NCBI GenBank assembly: GCA_902778055.1
Contig: CACYWL010000013.1
Span: forward strand, 1-60,217
DNA: 60,217 nucleotides
Reading direction: 5' to 3'
Source of the DNA: an uncultured Eubacteriales bacterium
Lineage (GTDB): Bacteria > Bacillota > Clostridia > Christensenellales > Aristaeellaceae
Part shown: positions 24,389-32,580 of the stretch, piece by piece
Layout: each line of letters begins with the position of its first letter
Numbering within the stretch: position 1 is the first letter of the stretch
The notes under the pieces: generated by a model
Seen by the model: the letters and a program-made list of their open reading frames with translations, nothing else
The model's database searches: none
What the model was told of the DNA's origin: nothing
Made by a program: the position numbers and the translations under genes

Positions 24389-25321
24389 ATGTACTATACC
24401 TCCGGATTCTGGAAGCGCAGGGCCAGGGCGGCGCTGCAAAACCACTGGCTGACAGCGCTGCTGATCGCCCTGATCGTCAGCCTGCCCTCCCTGCTGGTGC
24501 AGACGGCGGCCGCCGTGACGGAAAACGATCTGCTCGGGCGGCTGCAGGAGCTGATGCTCAGCTCGGTTTCCGTGGGCGGAAACGCGGTGGATCTGAACCG
24601 GTTTCAGACCGGTCTGGAGGCGATCCGCGGGAGCACCGGCATCTGGGTCATGCAGGGGCTGTATCTGGCGGCCTGGCTGCTGACGCCCTGCCTGACGCTA
24701 GGGCAGGTGGCCTGGCTGCTGGGCCGGCTCCGCGGCCAGGAGGATCCCGGCTTCACCGGCGTTTTCAGCCGGATGAAGCTGTTTTTCAGGGGCATCCTGC
24801 TGCGGCTGTATGTCGCGCTGCGGATGTTGCTGCTCATGCTTCCGGGGATTGTGCTGGCTGCCGCCGCGATGCTTCCCCTGTGGCTGAATGACGGCTCCAG
24901 CCGGATCTCCCTGCTCTCCGCGGCCAACACGGCCATCGGGCTGGAATATGCCGCGATGATCGCCACCGCCGTGCTGGGCGTCGTGGCGGCGCTGCGTTAC
25001 GCGCTGAGCGACATGTGCCTGGCGGATCATCCGGACTGGGGCGCGGTGCAGGCGGCGAAGGAGAGCAGGCGCCTGACGCAGGGAAAGAAGGGACAGCTTT
25101 TCGGGCTGTATGCCAGCTTCATCCTCTGGTATCTGCTGGGAACCATGGCTGCCAGCGTATGCCATGACATGTTCGGCCCCGTGCCCTCCCTGATGGTGCA
25201 GATGCTGGCCAGCCTGGCCCTGTCGGTCTATCTCACGGCATCGGTCTGCGCCTTCTACCAGGGCCAGACGGAGCCGGAGAACGCAGGCGCGGAAGAGGAG
25301 ACCGAGGAACTCAACGGATAA
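24389..25321 (+). CDS. DUF975-family membrane protein
   Basis: It is 310 aa with about six membrane segments. The opening YYTSGFWKRRARAALQNHWL (a short cytoplasmic basic helix) followed by a first membrane span and a loop of about 60 residues, then ALRYALSDMCLADHPDWG and ESRRLTQGKKGQLF, is the pattern of DUF975 (PF06161) proteins of Firmicutes, whose function is unknown. CGAGGAGAAG lies before the ATG. It ends 19 bases before murG and is likely co-transcribed with it, so a cell-envelope role is plausible but unproven. The C-terminal 20 residues are strongly acidic. Confidence 0.8.
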   Translation: MYYTSGFWKRRARAALQNHWLTALLIALIVSLPSLLVQTAAAVTENDLLGRLQELMLSSVSVGGNAVDLNRFQTGLEAIRGSTGIWVMQGLYLAAWLLTPCLTLGQVAWLLGRLRGQEDPGFTGVFSRMKLFFRGILLRLYVALRMLLLMLPGIVLAAAAMLPLWLNDGSSRISLLSAANTAIGLEYAAMIATAVLGVVAALRYALSDMCLADHPDWGAVQAAKESRRLTQGKKGQLFGLYASFILWYLLGTMAASVCHDMFGPVPSLMVQMLASLALSVYLTASVCAFYQGQTEPENAGAEEETEELNG

Positions 25322-25340
25322 GGGAATGAGAGAGGAAAGC

Positions 25341-26411
25341 ATGGCGAAAAAGATCGTACTGACCGGGGGCGGCACCCTGGGACATGTGACGCCGCACCTG
25401 GCCCTGATCCCCCATCTGAGGGAAAGGGGCTATGAAATCCACTATATCGGAACGGAAAACGGCATGGAGGCGGGCCGGATGCGCGCCGAGCCCGGCGTGA
25501 TCTATCACGCGGTGAAGGGCGGAAAGCTGCGGAGATACCACTCCTGGCAGAATTTTACCGATCCCTTCCGGGTGATCGCCGGCGCCTTTCAGTCCGCCCG
25601 TCTGATGGGACAGATCCGGCCGGATGTGGTCTTCAGCAAAGGCGGCTTTGTCGCGGTGCCGGTGGTTTTCGGCGCGTGGCTGCACCGGGTGCCGGTGCTC
25701 TGCCATGAGAGCGACCTGACCCCCGGCCTGGCCAACCGCCTGTGCCGGCCGTTTGCGAAGCGCTTTGCGACCACCTTTCCCGAATGCGCCGAGAAGCTGG
25801 GGAAAAAGGCCGAGATGACGGGCACGCCCCTGCGGCCGGAGCTCTTCCGGGGCAGCCGGGAAAAGGGGCTGGACCTGTTCGGGTTCAGCGGGGAGAAGCC
25901 CGTGCTGCTGATGATGGGCGGCTCCTCCGGCGCGCAGGCCGTGAACGAGGCTCTGCGCGCGGGACTGGACCGGATCGCGGCGCATTTTGACGTCGCGCAC
26001 ATTTGTGGGAAGGGAAACCTGATGCCGGAGCTCGAGGGCCGGGCGGGATACTGCCAGAAGGAGTTCCTTGACGCGGAGCTGCCGGACGCCCTGGCGGCGA
26101 CGGATCTGGTGCTGAGCCGGGCGGGCGCCAACGCGCTGTGCGAATTCCAGCATCTTGGCCGTCCGATGCTGCTGGTGCCCTATCCGAAGCTGGCCAGCCG
26201 GGGGGACCAGATTCTGAATGCCCGGAGCCTGCAGAAGCGGGGCCTGTGCCATGTGCTGATGCAGGAGGACATGACGCCGGAAAGCCTGGCGGACGCGCTG
26301 GAGGAGACCTGGGCGGACCGGGATCGCCTGGAAAAGGCGCTTCGGGATGCCCCGCCCGCGGACGGGACGGAGCGCGTGCTGGAGATGATCGAGGAGATCC
26401 AGAAGAGGTAA
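25341..26411 (+). CDS. murG: UDP-GlcNAc--lipid I N-acetylglucosaminyltransferase MurG
   Basis: It is 356 aa from ATG 25341 (AGAGGAAAGC upstream; an in-frame ATG at 25326 has no ribosome site). The two MurG G-loops are visible: VLTGGGTLGHVTPHLALIPHL and FSKGGFVAVPVVFGAWLHRV, then HESDLTPGLANRL, TGTPLRPE, MMGGSSGAQAVNEAL and the UDP-GlcNAc site LSRAGANALCEFQHLGRPML. MurG adds GlcNAc to lipid I on the inner membrane face to make lipid II. The first loop has TLGH where most have T.GH(I/V)xP with Gly, still within the family. It is not in the usual dcw cluster: no murD, ftsW or murC is near. Confidence 0.93.
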   Translation: MAKKIVLTGGGTLGHVTPHLALIPHLRERGYEIHYIGTENGMEAGRMRAEPGVIYHAVKGGKLRRYHSWQNFTDPFRVIAGAFQSARLMGQIRPDVVFSKGGFVAVPVVFGAWLHRVPVLCHESDLTPGLANRLCRPFAKRFATTFPECAEKLGKKAEMTGTPLRPELFRGSREKGLDLFGFSGEKPVLLMMGGSSGAQAVNEALRAGLDRIAAHFDVAHICGKGNLMPELEGRAGYCQKEFLDAELPDALAATDLVLSRAGANALCEFQHLGRPMLLVPYPKLASRGDQILNARSLQKRGLCHVLMQEDMTPESLADALEETWADRDRLEKALRDAPPADGTERVLEMIEEIQKR

Positions 26412-26412
26412 T

Positions 26413-26441
26413 TTGTCCGCGGGGAGAAAGTATGATAAAAT
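26413..26441 (+). promoter_or_regulatory. Promoter of the GT2 glycosyltransferase gene
   Basis: TTGTCC (26413-26418), spacer 17, TAAAAT (26436-26441). The transcript would have a leader of about 70 bases. Confidence 0.6.
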
Positions 26442-26518
26442 ATCTGTTGCTGCATATCGGGAGCCCCGGGGCGCGGGTCCGGCAGCGCATGATGTGTAAA
26501 GGCAGTGTGTAAGCATCC

Positions 26519-27541
26519 ATGAAACTCCTGACGCTGGTTATCCCCAGCTATAACGCGGAAGCCTTCCTCCGCCGCTGCGTCGAAAGAATGACGCCGGCCG
26601 GGCCGGAGGTGGATATTCTGATCGTGGACGACGGATCCACGGACGGGACGCCTGCGATTGCGGACGCCCTGGCGGCGGAGCATCCGGAGAACGTGCGGGT
26701 CATCCATCAGGAAAACGGCGGGCACGGAGAAGGCCTGAACCAGGGTATCCGATGCGCCGAGGGGATCTATCTCAAAAGCGTGGACGCCGACGACCGGATC
26801 GACACGGAGAGCCTGAAGACCATGGTCGCGCTGCTGCGGGAGCACGCGGAGCCCGGGACCTGGGCGGACCTGGTGGTCAACGACTATGTCTACGACCATA
26901 CGGACCGGGAGAATGTCTTCCAGGTCCGGTACAATCATGTTTTTCACAAAAACCGGGTGGATACCTGGGAGACCTGCCGCCGCTTTCCCATCTGGAAGCA
27001 GTTCATGATCCACTCCCTGTGCTACCGGGTCGCGCTGCTGCGGGAGCACGGGTACGAGCTGCCGAAGCATACGTTCTATGAGGACAACCTGTATATCTAC
27101 CAGCCGCTGCCCTGGGTTCAGCGCATTCTGTATCTGCCCTGCCCCCTGTACGGATACACGATCGGACAGGAGAACCAGAGCGTCAGCCAGAAGAACATTC
27201 TGCGGCGGATGGATCAGAACACGCGGATGGTGACGAGAATGATCTGCACCTGGAAATGGGACGAGATCAGCCGGCTTCCGCGGAATCTGCGCGGATACAT
27301 GGTCTCCTTCCTCAGCGGGCAGATTCTGGCCGTGACGGTGCTTCACGAATCCGCCAACAATGAGGAATCCCGGGAGATGAACCGGGCCATGTGGGAGGAG
27401 ATCCGCGCCTTTGATCCGGAGCTGTGCAGGCGCCTGCGCCGGTATCCCAGCGCGGCCATCATCACCCTGCCGGGGCCGGCCTTCCGGCGGCTGGTTTTCA
27501 GGATCAGCCGAATGGCCCAGAAGCAGATCGGATTTACCTGA
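26519..27541 (+). CDS. Family 2 glycosyltransferase
   Basis: It is 340 aa. The GT-A nucleotide-binding start is LTLVIPSYNAEAFLRRCVER, then VDILIVDDGSTDGTP, IHQENGGHGEGLNQGI and the metal-binding LKSVDADDRID. There are no transmembrane segments, so it is probably a soluble or peripheral enzyme that uses a nucleotide sugar, perhaps for teichoic acid, capsule or glycolipid. The acceptor cannot be told. The C-terminal 80 residues are helical and basic (RLRRYPSAAIITLPGPAFRR), possibly membrane-associating. No ribosome site of note is seen before the ATG. It follows murG but has its own promoter. Confidence 0.85.
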   Translation: MKLLTLVIPSYNAEAFLRRCVERMTPAGPEVDILIVDDGSTDGTPAIADALAAEHPENVRVIHQENGGHGEGLNQGIRCAEGIYLKSVDADDRIDTESLKTMVALLREHAEPGTWADLVVNDYVYDHTDRENVFQVRYNHVFHKNRVDTWETCRRFPIWKQFMIHSLCYRVALLREHGYELPKHTFYEDNLYIYQPLPWVQRILYLPCPLYGYTIGQENQSVSQKNILRRMDQNTRMVTRMICTWKWDEISRLPRNLRGYMVSFLSGQILAVTVLHESANNEESREMNRAMWEEIRAFDPELCRRLRRYPSAAIITLPGPAFRRLVFRISRMAQKQIGFT

Positions 27542-27659
27542 GAAGGGACGGAAATCCCCGGAATATACCCGGACGGGACGGAAGCGGAGAAGCCTTCCGG
27601 CGATGCTCCGGGACCAACGGACAGACAGAAGAACAGCAAAAAAAGAGGAGGACATCAGC

Positions 27660-28823
27660 ATGCGGGTGACGGACGACATCCGGTACATCGGAGTCAATGA
27701 CCATGAGGTGGATCTTTTTGAGGGGCAGTACATCGTGCCCAACGGGATGGCTTACAACTCCTACGTGATTCTGGACGAGAAGACCGCGGTCATGGATTCC
27801 GTGGACGCCCGGTTCGGGGAGGAATGGCTGGCGAACCTGGCCGGGGAGCTGGGAAGCAGGAAGCCCGACTATCTGATCGTTCAGCACATGGAGCCGGACC
27901 ATTCGGCCAACATCATGCGGTTCCTCGAGGCGTGGCCGGAGGCGACGGTGGTTTCCTCCGCGAAGGCCTTCCAGATGATGAAGAATTTCTACGGCTCGGA
28001 TCTGAGCGACCGGAAGCGGATCGTGGTCGGGGATAAGGACACGCTGGAGCTGGGAAGGCATACCCTGACCTTCGTGACGGCGCCGATGGTGCACTGGCCC
28101 GAGGTCTTCTTCACCTATGACAGCACGGACAGGGTGCTCTTCTCCGCGGACGCCTTCGGCAAGTTCGGCGCGCTGGACGTCGAGGATCCGGAGGGCTGGG
28201 CCTGCGAAGCGCGGCGGTACTATTTCGGCATCGTCGGGAAATACGGAGCCCAGGTGCAGGCTGTGCTGAAAAAGCTGGCCGGGCTGGAGCTGAAGATCAT
28301 CTGCCCGCTGCACGGGCCGGTGCTGGACGAAAACCTTGCCTATTACCTGGAAACCTATCAGACCTGGAGCTCCTACGGCACGGAGAGCGAGGGCATCGTG
28401 ATCAACTATACCTCGGTCTACGGGCATACCCGCCAGGCCGCGGAGGAGCTGGCGGAGCTGCTGCGGGCGAAGGGATGCCCGAAGGTGGCGGTGAATGATC
28501 TGGCCCGGTGCGACATGCCGGAGGCGGTCGAGGATACCTTCCGCTACGGGAAGGCGGTGCTGGCCACCACGACCTACAACGCGGACATCTTCCCGGTCAT
28601 GAAGACCTTTATCGAGCATCTGACGGAGCGGAACTGGCAGAATAAGACGGTGGGCCTGATCGAGAACGGATCCTGGGCGCCCACGGCGGCGAAGACCATG
28701 AAGGCGATGCTGGAAGGCAGCAAGAACCTGACGCTGCTGGAGCCGGCGGTGAAGATTACCTCCGCGCTGAACGCGGACAGCCGCGCGCAGCTGGAGCAGC
28801 TGGCGGACGCGCTGATGGCCTGA
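27660..28823 (+). CDS. fprA: Flavodiiron protein (A-type flavoprotein, FprA)
   Basis: It is 387 aa from ATG 27660 behind GAGGAGG. The metallo-beta-lactamase-like half carries the diiron ligands HMEPDH (His76, Glu78, Asp80, His81), MVHWPE, FSADAFG and PLHGPV. The flavodoxin half begins about residue 253 with INYTSVYGHTRQAAEEL and goes on to TTTYNADIFPVM and IENGSWAPTAAK. Flavodiiron proteins reduce oxygen to water or NO to nitrous oxide and protect anaerobes. No rubredoxin domain or adjacent rubredoxin gene is present, so the electron donor must be elsewhere. Fully intact as far as can be seen. Confidence 0.95.
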   Translation: MRVTDDIRYIGVNDHEVDLFEGQYIVPNGMAYNSYVILDEKTAVMDSVDARFGEEWLANLAGELGSRKPDYLIVQHMEPDHSANIMRFLEAWPEATVVSSAKAFQMMKNFYGSDLSDRKRIVVGDKDTLELGRHTLTFVTAPMVHWPEVFFTYDSTDRVLFSADAFGKFGALDVEDPEGWACEARRYYFGIVGKYGAQVQAVLKKLAGLELKIICPLHGPVLDENLAYYLETYQTWSSYGTESEGIVINYTSVYGHTRQAAEELAELLRAKGCPKVAVNDLARCDMPEAVEDTFRYGKAVLATTTYNADIFPVMKTFIEHLTERNWQNKTVGLIENGSWAPTAAKTMKAMLEGSKNLTLLEPAVKITSALNADSRAQLEQLADALMA

Positions 28824-28921
28824 CGGGCAGCCACAGAGGTCCTGACTCCTGGAGACGGAGGGGCGTGGGGACGGCCTGGAATCCTGCCGCGGTATTTTTC
28901 TTGTATCATCCGGATAAATTC

Positions 28922-28950
28922 ATGACAAAAAGGACATTGTATGATATACT
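28922..28950 (+). promoter_or_regulatory. Promoter of the coiled-coil protein gene
   Basis: ATGACA (28922-28927), spacer 17, TATACT (28945-28950). Confidence 0.6.
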
Positions 28951-29007
28951 GTTCCGGAGTTCGGCCGGACGGTGAAGATCCGGACCATCCATAAGGAGGA
29001 AGGAAAA

Positions 29008-29781
29008 ATGACCAACGCAAAGAAATCAGGAAAGACCCCGACGATTCTGATGGCTGCGGTTGCGATTGTGGCCGTGATTCTGTGCATCGTATTCGTATCC
29101 CAGAAGGGCGGACTGCAGAAGCAGATCAATGACGCGACGGCGGCTGCGGAGACGGCGAAGGCCGACGCGGAGAAGGCCGTGGCGGACGCGAAGGCGGCGG
29201 GCGAGCAGGCCCTGGCGGACGCGCAGGCGGCCGCGGAGACGGCGCAGGCCGAGCTGCAGACGAAGCTGGATGAAGCGACGGCGGCTGCGGAGACGGCAAA
29301 GGCCGAGGCCGAGAAGGCCGTGGCGGACGCGAAGGCGGCCGGCGAGCAGGCCCTGGCGGATGAGAAGGCGGCTGCGGAGACGGCGCAGGCCGAGCTGCAG
29401 AAGAAGCTGGATGAAGCGACGGCGGCTGCGGAGACGGCAAAGGCCGAGGCCGAGAAGGCCGTGGCGGACGCGAAGGCGGCCGGCGAGCAGGCTCTGGCGG
29501 ATGAGAAGGCGGCTGCGGAGACGGCGCAGGCCGAGCTGCAGAAGCAGCTGGACGAGGCGAAGGCGGCTGCGGAGAGCGCGAAGGCCGAAGCCGAGAAGGC
29601 TGCCGCGGACGCAAAGGCCGAAGCTGAGAAGGCCGTGGCGGACGCAAAGGCGGAATCCGAGAAGGCACTGGCGGATGCCCAGGCGAAGCTGGACGAGGCG
29701 AACGCAGCCAAGGAAGCGCTGGAGCAGCAGGTGAAGGATCTTGAGAAGCAGCTGGCCGACGCGAAGAAGGGCGCAGCCTGA
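29008..29781 (+). CDS. Membrane-anchored alanine-rich repeat coiled-coil protein
   Basis: It is 257 aa from ATG 29008 (AAGGAGGAAGG upstream). One membrane helix at residues 11-30 (PTILMAAVAIVAVILCIVFV) follows a short basic N-terminus, so the rest is expected outside. Residues 43-183 are three copies of a 47-residue unit (start ATAAAETAKA, end ELQKKLDE), then a degenerate fourth part with 11-residue-like AEAEKA/VADAKA repeats, ending EQQVKDLEKQLADAKKGAA. Composition is almost entirely A, E, K, D and Q, a long parallel coiled coil. It could be a rod or spacer in the cell wall, or bind peptidoglycan or lipoteichoic structures, but nothing shows an active site. It has its own promoter and terminator. 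Confidence 0.8.
   Translation: MTNAKKSGKTPTILMAAVAIVAVILCIVFVSQKGGLQKQINDATAAAETAKADAEKAVADAKAAGEQALADAQAAAETAQAELQTKLDEATAAAETAKAEAEKAVADAKAAGEQALADEKAAAETAQAELQKKLDEATAAAETAKAEAEKAVADAKAAGEQALADEKAAAETAQAELQKQLDEAKAAAESAKAEAEKAAADAKAEAEKAVADAKAESEKALADAQAKLDEANAAKEALEQQVKDLEKQLADAKKGAA
29134..29556 (+). repeat. Three near-identical 141-bp tandem repeats inside the coiled-coil gene
   Basis: Copies are at 29134-29274, 29275-29415 and 29416-29556. Copies 2 and 3 differ by only a few bases, including at synonymous sites, pointing to recent duplication or gene conversion. Copy number may vary between strains. Confidence 0.88.
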
Positions 29782-29819
29782 TAAAAAGATGATCCCGGGG
29801 CCGGGTGCTCCGGATGAAA

Positions 29820-29848
29820 GGGCAGGACGGGAGTCCTGCCCTTTTTTT
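29820..29848 (+). terminator. Terminator after the coiled-coil gene
   Basis: GGGCAGGAC (29820-29828) pairs with GTCCTGCCC (29833-29841), 4-base loop, then seven T. Confidence 0.95.
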
Positions 29849-29927
29849 CGGGCTTTTCGGCCGGACTCCGGCACAAAAAAGGAAGGCACTGGGAAGGGCC
29901 TCCCGGCCGGACTTTGGCGCCTGCCCC

Positions 29928-29956
29928 TTGTTCCGCCCGGGCAAAGATGGTATACT
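29928..29956 (+). promoter_or_regulatory. Promoter of the diguanylate cyclase/TRAP-SBP pair
   Basis: TTGTTC (29928-29933), spacer 17, TATACT (29951-29956). The cyclase start is 84 bases further on. Confidence 0.7.
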
Positions 29957-30039
29957 GTTTAAAACCCGCGGAAGACGGAGCGGTTCATCCCGGGGAACGG
30001 GGACGGCAAAGTCCCTCTCCCGGGGAGGAGAAAGCAGCC

Positions 30040-31413
30040 ATGAGCGAAGAACGGGGAAAAAGAAGACGTTCCCTTTCCATTCGAAGGAGCACCCTGATCA
30101 TCGTGATCGCCGATCTGATCATCGGGGCGCTTCTTCTCTATGCCATGTACAGGACCGGTCAGCAGTTCGGAATCGTGCAGAACGCAACGGAGGAATACGC
30201 GGAATACCGGACGCTGACGGAGGAGCTGAAGGAGGGCATCGACCAGCTTTCGGATATTGCGAGGGCCTTCAGCGTCCGGTCCGATCCGGGCCGGGTGATT
30301 CTCTACTACAATGAAATATCCGTCACCAGGCGCCGGGATCACGCCTACGAGCGGCTGACCGCGGAGATCGAGGATCCCCGGGTGCTGAAGCATCTGGAAA
30401 GCGTCATGAAGCTCAGCGAGGCGATGCGGGAGGCGGAGGCGTATTCCATGCGCCTGGCCATCGCCGCCCGGGAGGAAAGCCTGTCCCAGTATCCCGAGGC
30501 CCTGCAGAGAATCGAGATCCGGGAGGAGGACCGGGGCCTGAGCCGGGAGGAGATGCTCCGGAAAGCGAGGAACCAGGTTTTCGGACCGAATTACGAGAAT
30601 CTCTACGGCCAGATGAAGACGCGGATCTCCCTGAGCGTGGACCATCTGCTGGAATCGCTGCAGGAGACGCAGTTGAGCGGCACGATCAAGGTGAACCATC
30701 TGATGCGGAACGAGCGGGTACTGGTAGGCATGTTCCTGCTGATGCTGGGACTGGCGGTCGCCTTCATCATCTGGCTGGTGATCCGGCCGCTGAAGCGGAA
30801 CATCAGCCTGATTGAGCGGGAGGAGATGCTGGAGGAGGAGGGCGCCTCGGAGCTGGCCTTCCTCGCCCGGACCTACAACACCATGCTGGCCCAGGTCCGG
30901 AAGTCCCGGAGCCAGCTGACCTACGAGGCCTCGCACGACGGACTGACCGGGCTGTACAACCGGAACGCCTATGAGGACTTCATCGCGGCCGCGCAGGGGA
31001 AGCGGGTTGCGCTGCTGATCCTGGATGTGGATCATTTCAAACAGTTCAACGATGTCTACGGCCATGACATCGGGGACAAGGTGCTGCGCCGGCTGTCCGA
31101 AGTACTGCAGCACATCTTCCGCGGCGGGGACCGGATCTGCCGGATCGGCGGGGACGAATTCGCGGTCCTCATGGAGAACATCGGAAAGGAGCAGGGGGAT
31201 ATCCTGCGGGACCGCATTTCCCGCGCGGCGGAGGAGATGCGGAAGCCGACGGACGATATCCCCTCCGCCACACTGAGCGTGGGCGCGGCCTTCCCGGAAT
31301 CCGCGGATGAAAACCGGACCCTTTTCAAATGCGCCGATACGGCGCTGTACAGCGTCAAGCATCTCGGCGGAGACGGCTTCTGCATTTACGAAAACGATCA
31401 GGAGGAGAATTAA
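30040..31413 (+). CDS. Membrane-bound diguanylate cyclase with extracytoplasmic sensor region
   Basis: It is 457 aa from ATG 30040 (GGGGAGGAG upstream). Transmembrane helices at about 17-37 and 227-248 enclose a helical extracytoplasmic region of about 190 residues. A HAMP-like linker (about 249-290) leads to the GGDEF domain (295-455) with SHDGLTGLYNRNAYEDF, LILDVDHFKQFND and RIGGDEFAVL. The active site GGDEF and the inhibitory site RGGD (361-364) are intact, so it should make c-di-GMP under product control. The next gene, a TRAP-type binding protein, starts one base after the stop: the two are translated together, which suggests that the binding protein feeds the sensor. Confidence 0.92.
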   Translation: MSEERGKRRRSLSIRRSTLIIVIADLIIGALLLYAMYRTGQQFGIVQNATEEYAEYRTLTEELKEGIDQLSDIARAFSVRSDPGRVILYYNEISVTRRRDHAYERLTAEIEDPRVLKHLESVMKLSEAMREAEAYSMRLAIAAREESLSQYPEALQRIEIREEDRGLSREEMLRKARNQVFGPNYENLYGQMKTRISLSVDHLLESLQETQLSGTIKVNHLMRNERVLVGMFLLMLGLAVAFIIWLVIRPLKRNISLIEREEMLEEEGASELAFLARTYNTMLAQVRKSRSQLTYEASHDGLTGLYNRNAYEDFIAAAQGKRVALLILDVDHFKQFNDVYGHDIGDKVLRRLSEVLQHIFRGGDRICRIGGDEFAVLMENIGKEQGDILRDRISRAAEEMRKPTDDIPSATLSVGAAFPESADENRTLFKCADTALYSVKHLGGDGFCIYENDQEEN

Positions 31414-31414
31414 A

Positions 31415-32419
31415 GTGAGAAAAACGGTATGTGCTCTTCTGGCCGCCGTGATGCTTCTCGCGGCCTCTGCCTCCGCCGCGGCGGAGAAAATCCTCACCTG
31501 GAACGAGGTCAACGGGGAGAAATACGGCGCCTCCGTCGGTGCGCATGCCTTCGCGGAGAAGCTGAAGGAGGTCTCCGGCGGAGAAATGGAGATCGACCTG
31601 TATGTCGGCGCCGCGCTGGGAACGGAGCAGGAGTCCATGCAGGGAATTCAGATGGGCACCCTGGACATCTTCCGGGGCAACGCCGCCTCCCTGCCGGAAT
31701 ACGGGGCGGAGCTGATCGGGACCACCGGGCTGCCCTTCCTCTTCGGAAGCATGGAGGAATTCCACGACTTTGCGGAAAGCGGCCTGGGCCGGCAGGTGCT
31801 GGACAGCGTCGGCGAGGCGGGCTGCGGCTTCCGGGCGATCGGATGGATGGTTGAGGGCCCCAGAAGCCTCTTCATTACGGAGGACACCTGGAAGAAGCTG
31901 GGATCCCCGGCGCAGTTCTCGCTGGAGGACCTGCAGGGCCTGGTGATCCGCCCCGGAAACGATCTGATTGCCGAAACGCTTCGGGCCCTCGGCGCGGAAA
32001 CCGTGCAGGTGCCCTTCGCCGAGCTGAACACCAGCCTGGAGGCGGGAAACCTGAACGGCGCGGAGAACGGCATCACCAACTATCTGGACAACGGGTTCTA
32101 TCAGACGGCGCCCTGCTTCATCCCGGACACTCATCTCTTCGGATGCGGGGTGATCCTGGTCAGCCAGAGCACCTGGGACGGCCTGAGCGAACAGGAAAGG
32201 GAATGGATGAGGACCGCGGCCCGGGCCGGCGGGGAGGCCTGCTACGCCTATAACCTGGAACACGAGCGGGACTGCGAAAAACGCCTGAAGGAAATGAATC
32301 TTACGCTGCTTGAGGTCGCGGATCCGGAAAAATGGCAGGAGGTCTGTGAGAACCTGTACGGGCAGCAGAGCCCGGAAATCCGGGAGCTGGCGGAGAAAAT
32401 CCGGCGGAAGGAGTACTGA
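31415..32419 (+). CDS. TRAP-type (DctP family) substrate-binding protein, without transporter genes
   Basis: It is 334 aa from GTG 31415 with GGAGGAG upstream. It has a signal peptide (RKTVCALLAAVMLLAASASA). DctP features are present: a first strand ILTWNEVNGEKYG, ALGTEQESMQGIQMGTLDIF, LPFLFGSMEEFHDF, the conserved Arg region QGLVIRPGNDLIAETLRALGA and LNGAENGITNYLDNG. In TRAP systems this protein captures organic acids and hands them to DctQM membrane subunits. None of those genes is here. Instead the cyclase gene is directly upstream, so a signalling rather than transport role is likely. The protein has no lipobox, so it may be released or held by the cyclase. Confidence 0.88.
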   Translation: MRKTVCALLAAVMLLAASASAAAEKILTWNEVNGEKYGASVGAHAFAEKLKEVSGGEMEIDLYVGAALGTEQESMQGIQMGTLDIFRGNAASLPEYGAELIGTTGLPFLFGSMEEFHDFAESGLGRQVLDSVGEAGCGFRAIGWMVEGPRSLFITEDTWKKLGSPAQFSLEDLQGLVIRPGNDLIAETLRALGAETVQVPFAELNTSLEAGNLNGAENGITNYLDNGFYQTAPCFIPDTHLFGCGVILVSQSTWDGLSEQEREWMRTAARAGGEACYAYNLEHERDCEKRLKEMNLTLLEVADPEKWQEVCENLYGQQSPEIRELAEKIRRKEY

Positions 32420-32519
32420 CGGGGAACCCTGCGGAGAAGCGCGAAGCCTCCGGAGGAGAAACCGCAGAAAATCCGTCGGAAGGGGCGCCGATCCCCTATG
32501 CAGAAAGGGAAAAAAAGAG

Positions 32520-32525
32520 TATAAT
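32520..32525 (+). promoter_or_regulatory. Likely -10 box of pta
   Basis: TATAAT at 32520-32525, 55 bases before the pta start. A clear -35 is missing. Confidence 0.5.
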
Positions 32526-32580
32526 ACTTACCGGCGCTTCGGCGCGAAGGCATTACATTTTACGGCAGGAGGAAACGAAG

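Noticed and set aside
26180..27742. 520-codon antisense frame over murG/glycosyltransferase
   Set aside because: Same argument: shadow of GC-rich coding DNA, low-complexity translation.
29129..29944. Arg- or Pro/Ser-rich alternative frames over the coiled-coil gene
   Set aside because: Result of the 141-bp repeat and GC-rich codons; only one frame has a ribosome site and a membrane helix.
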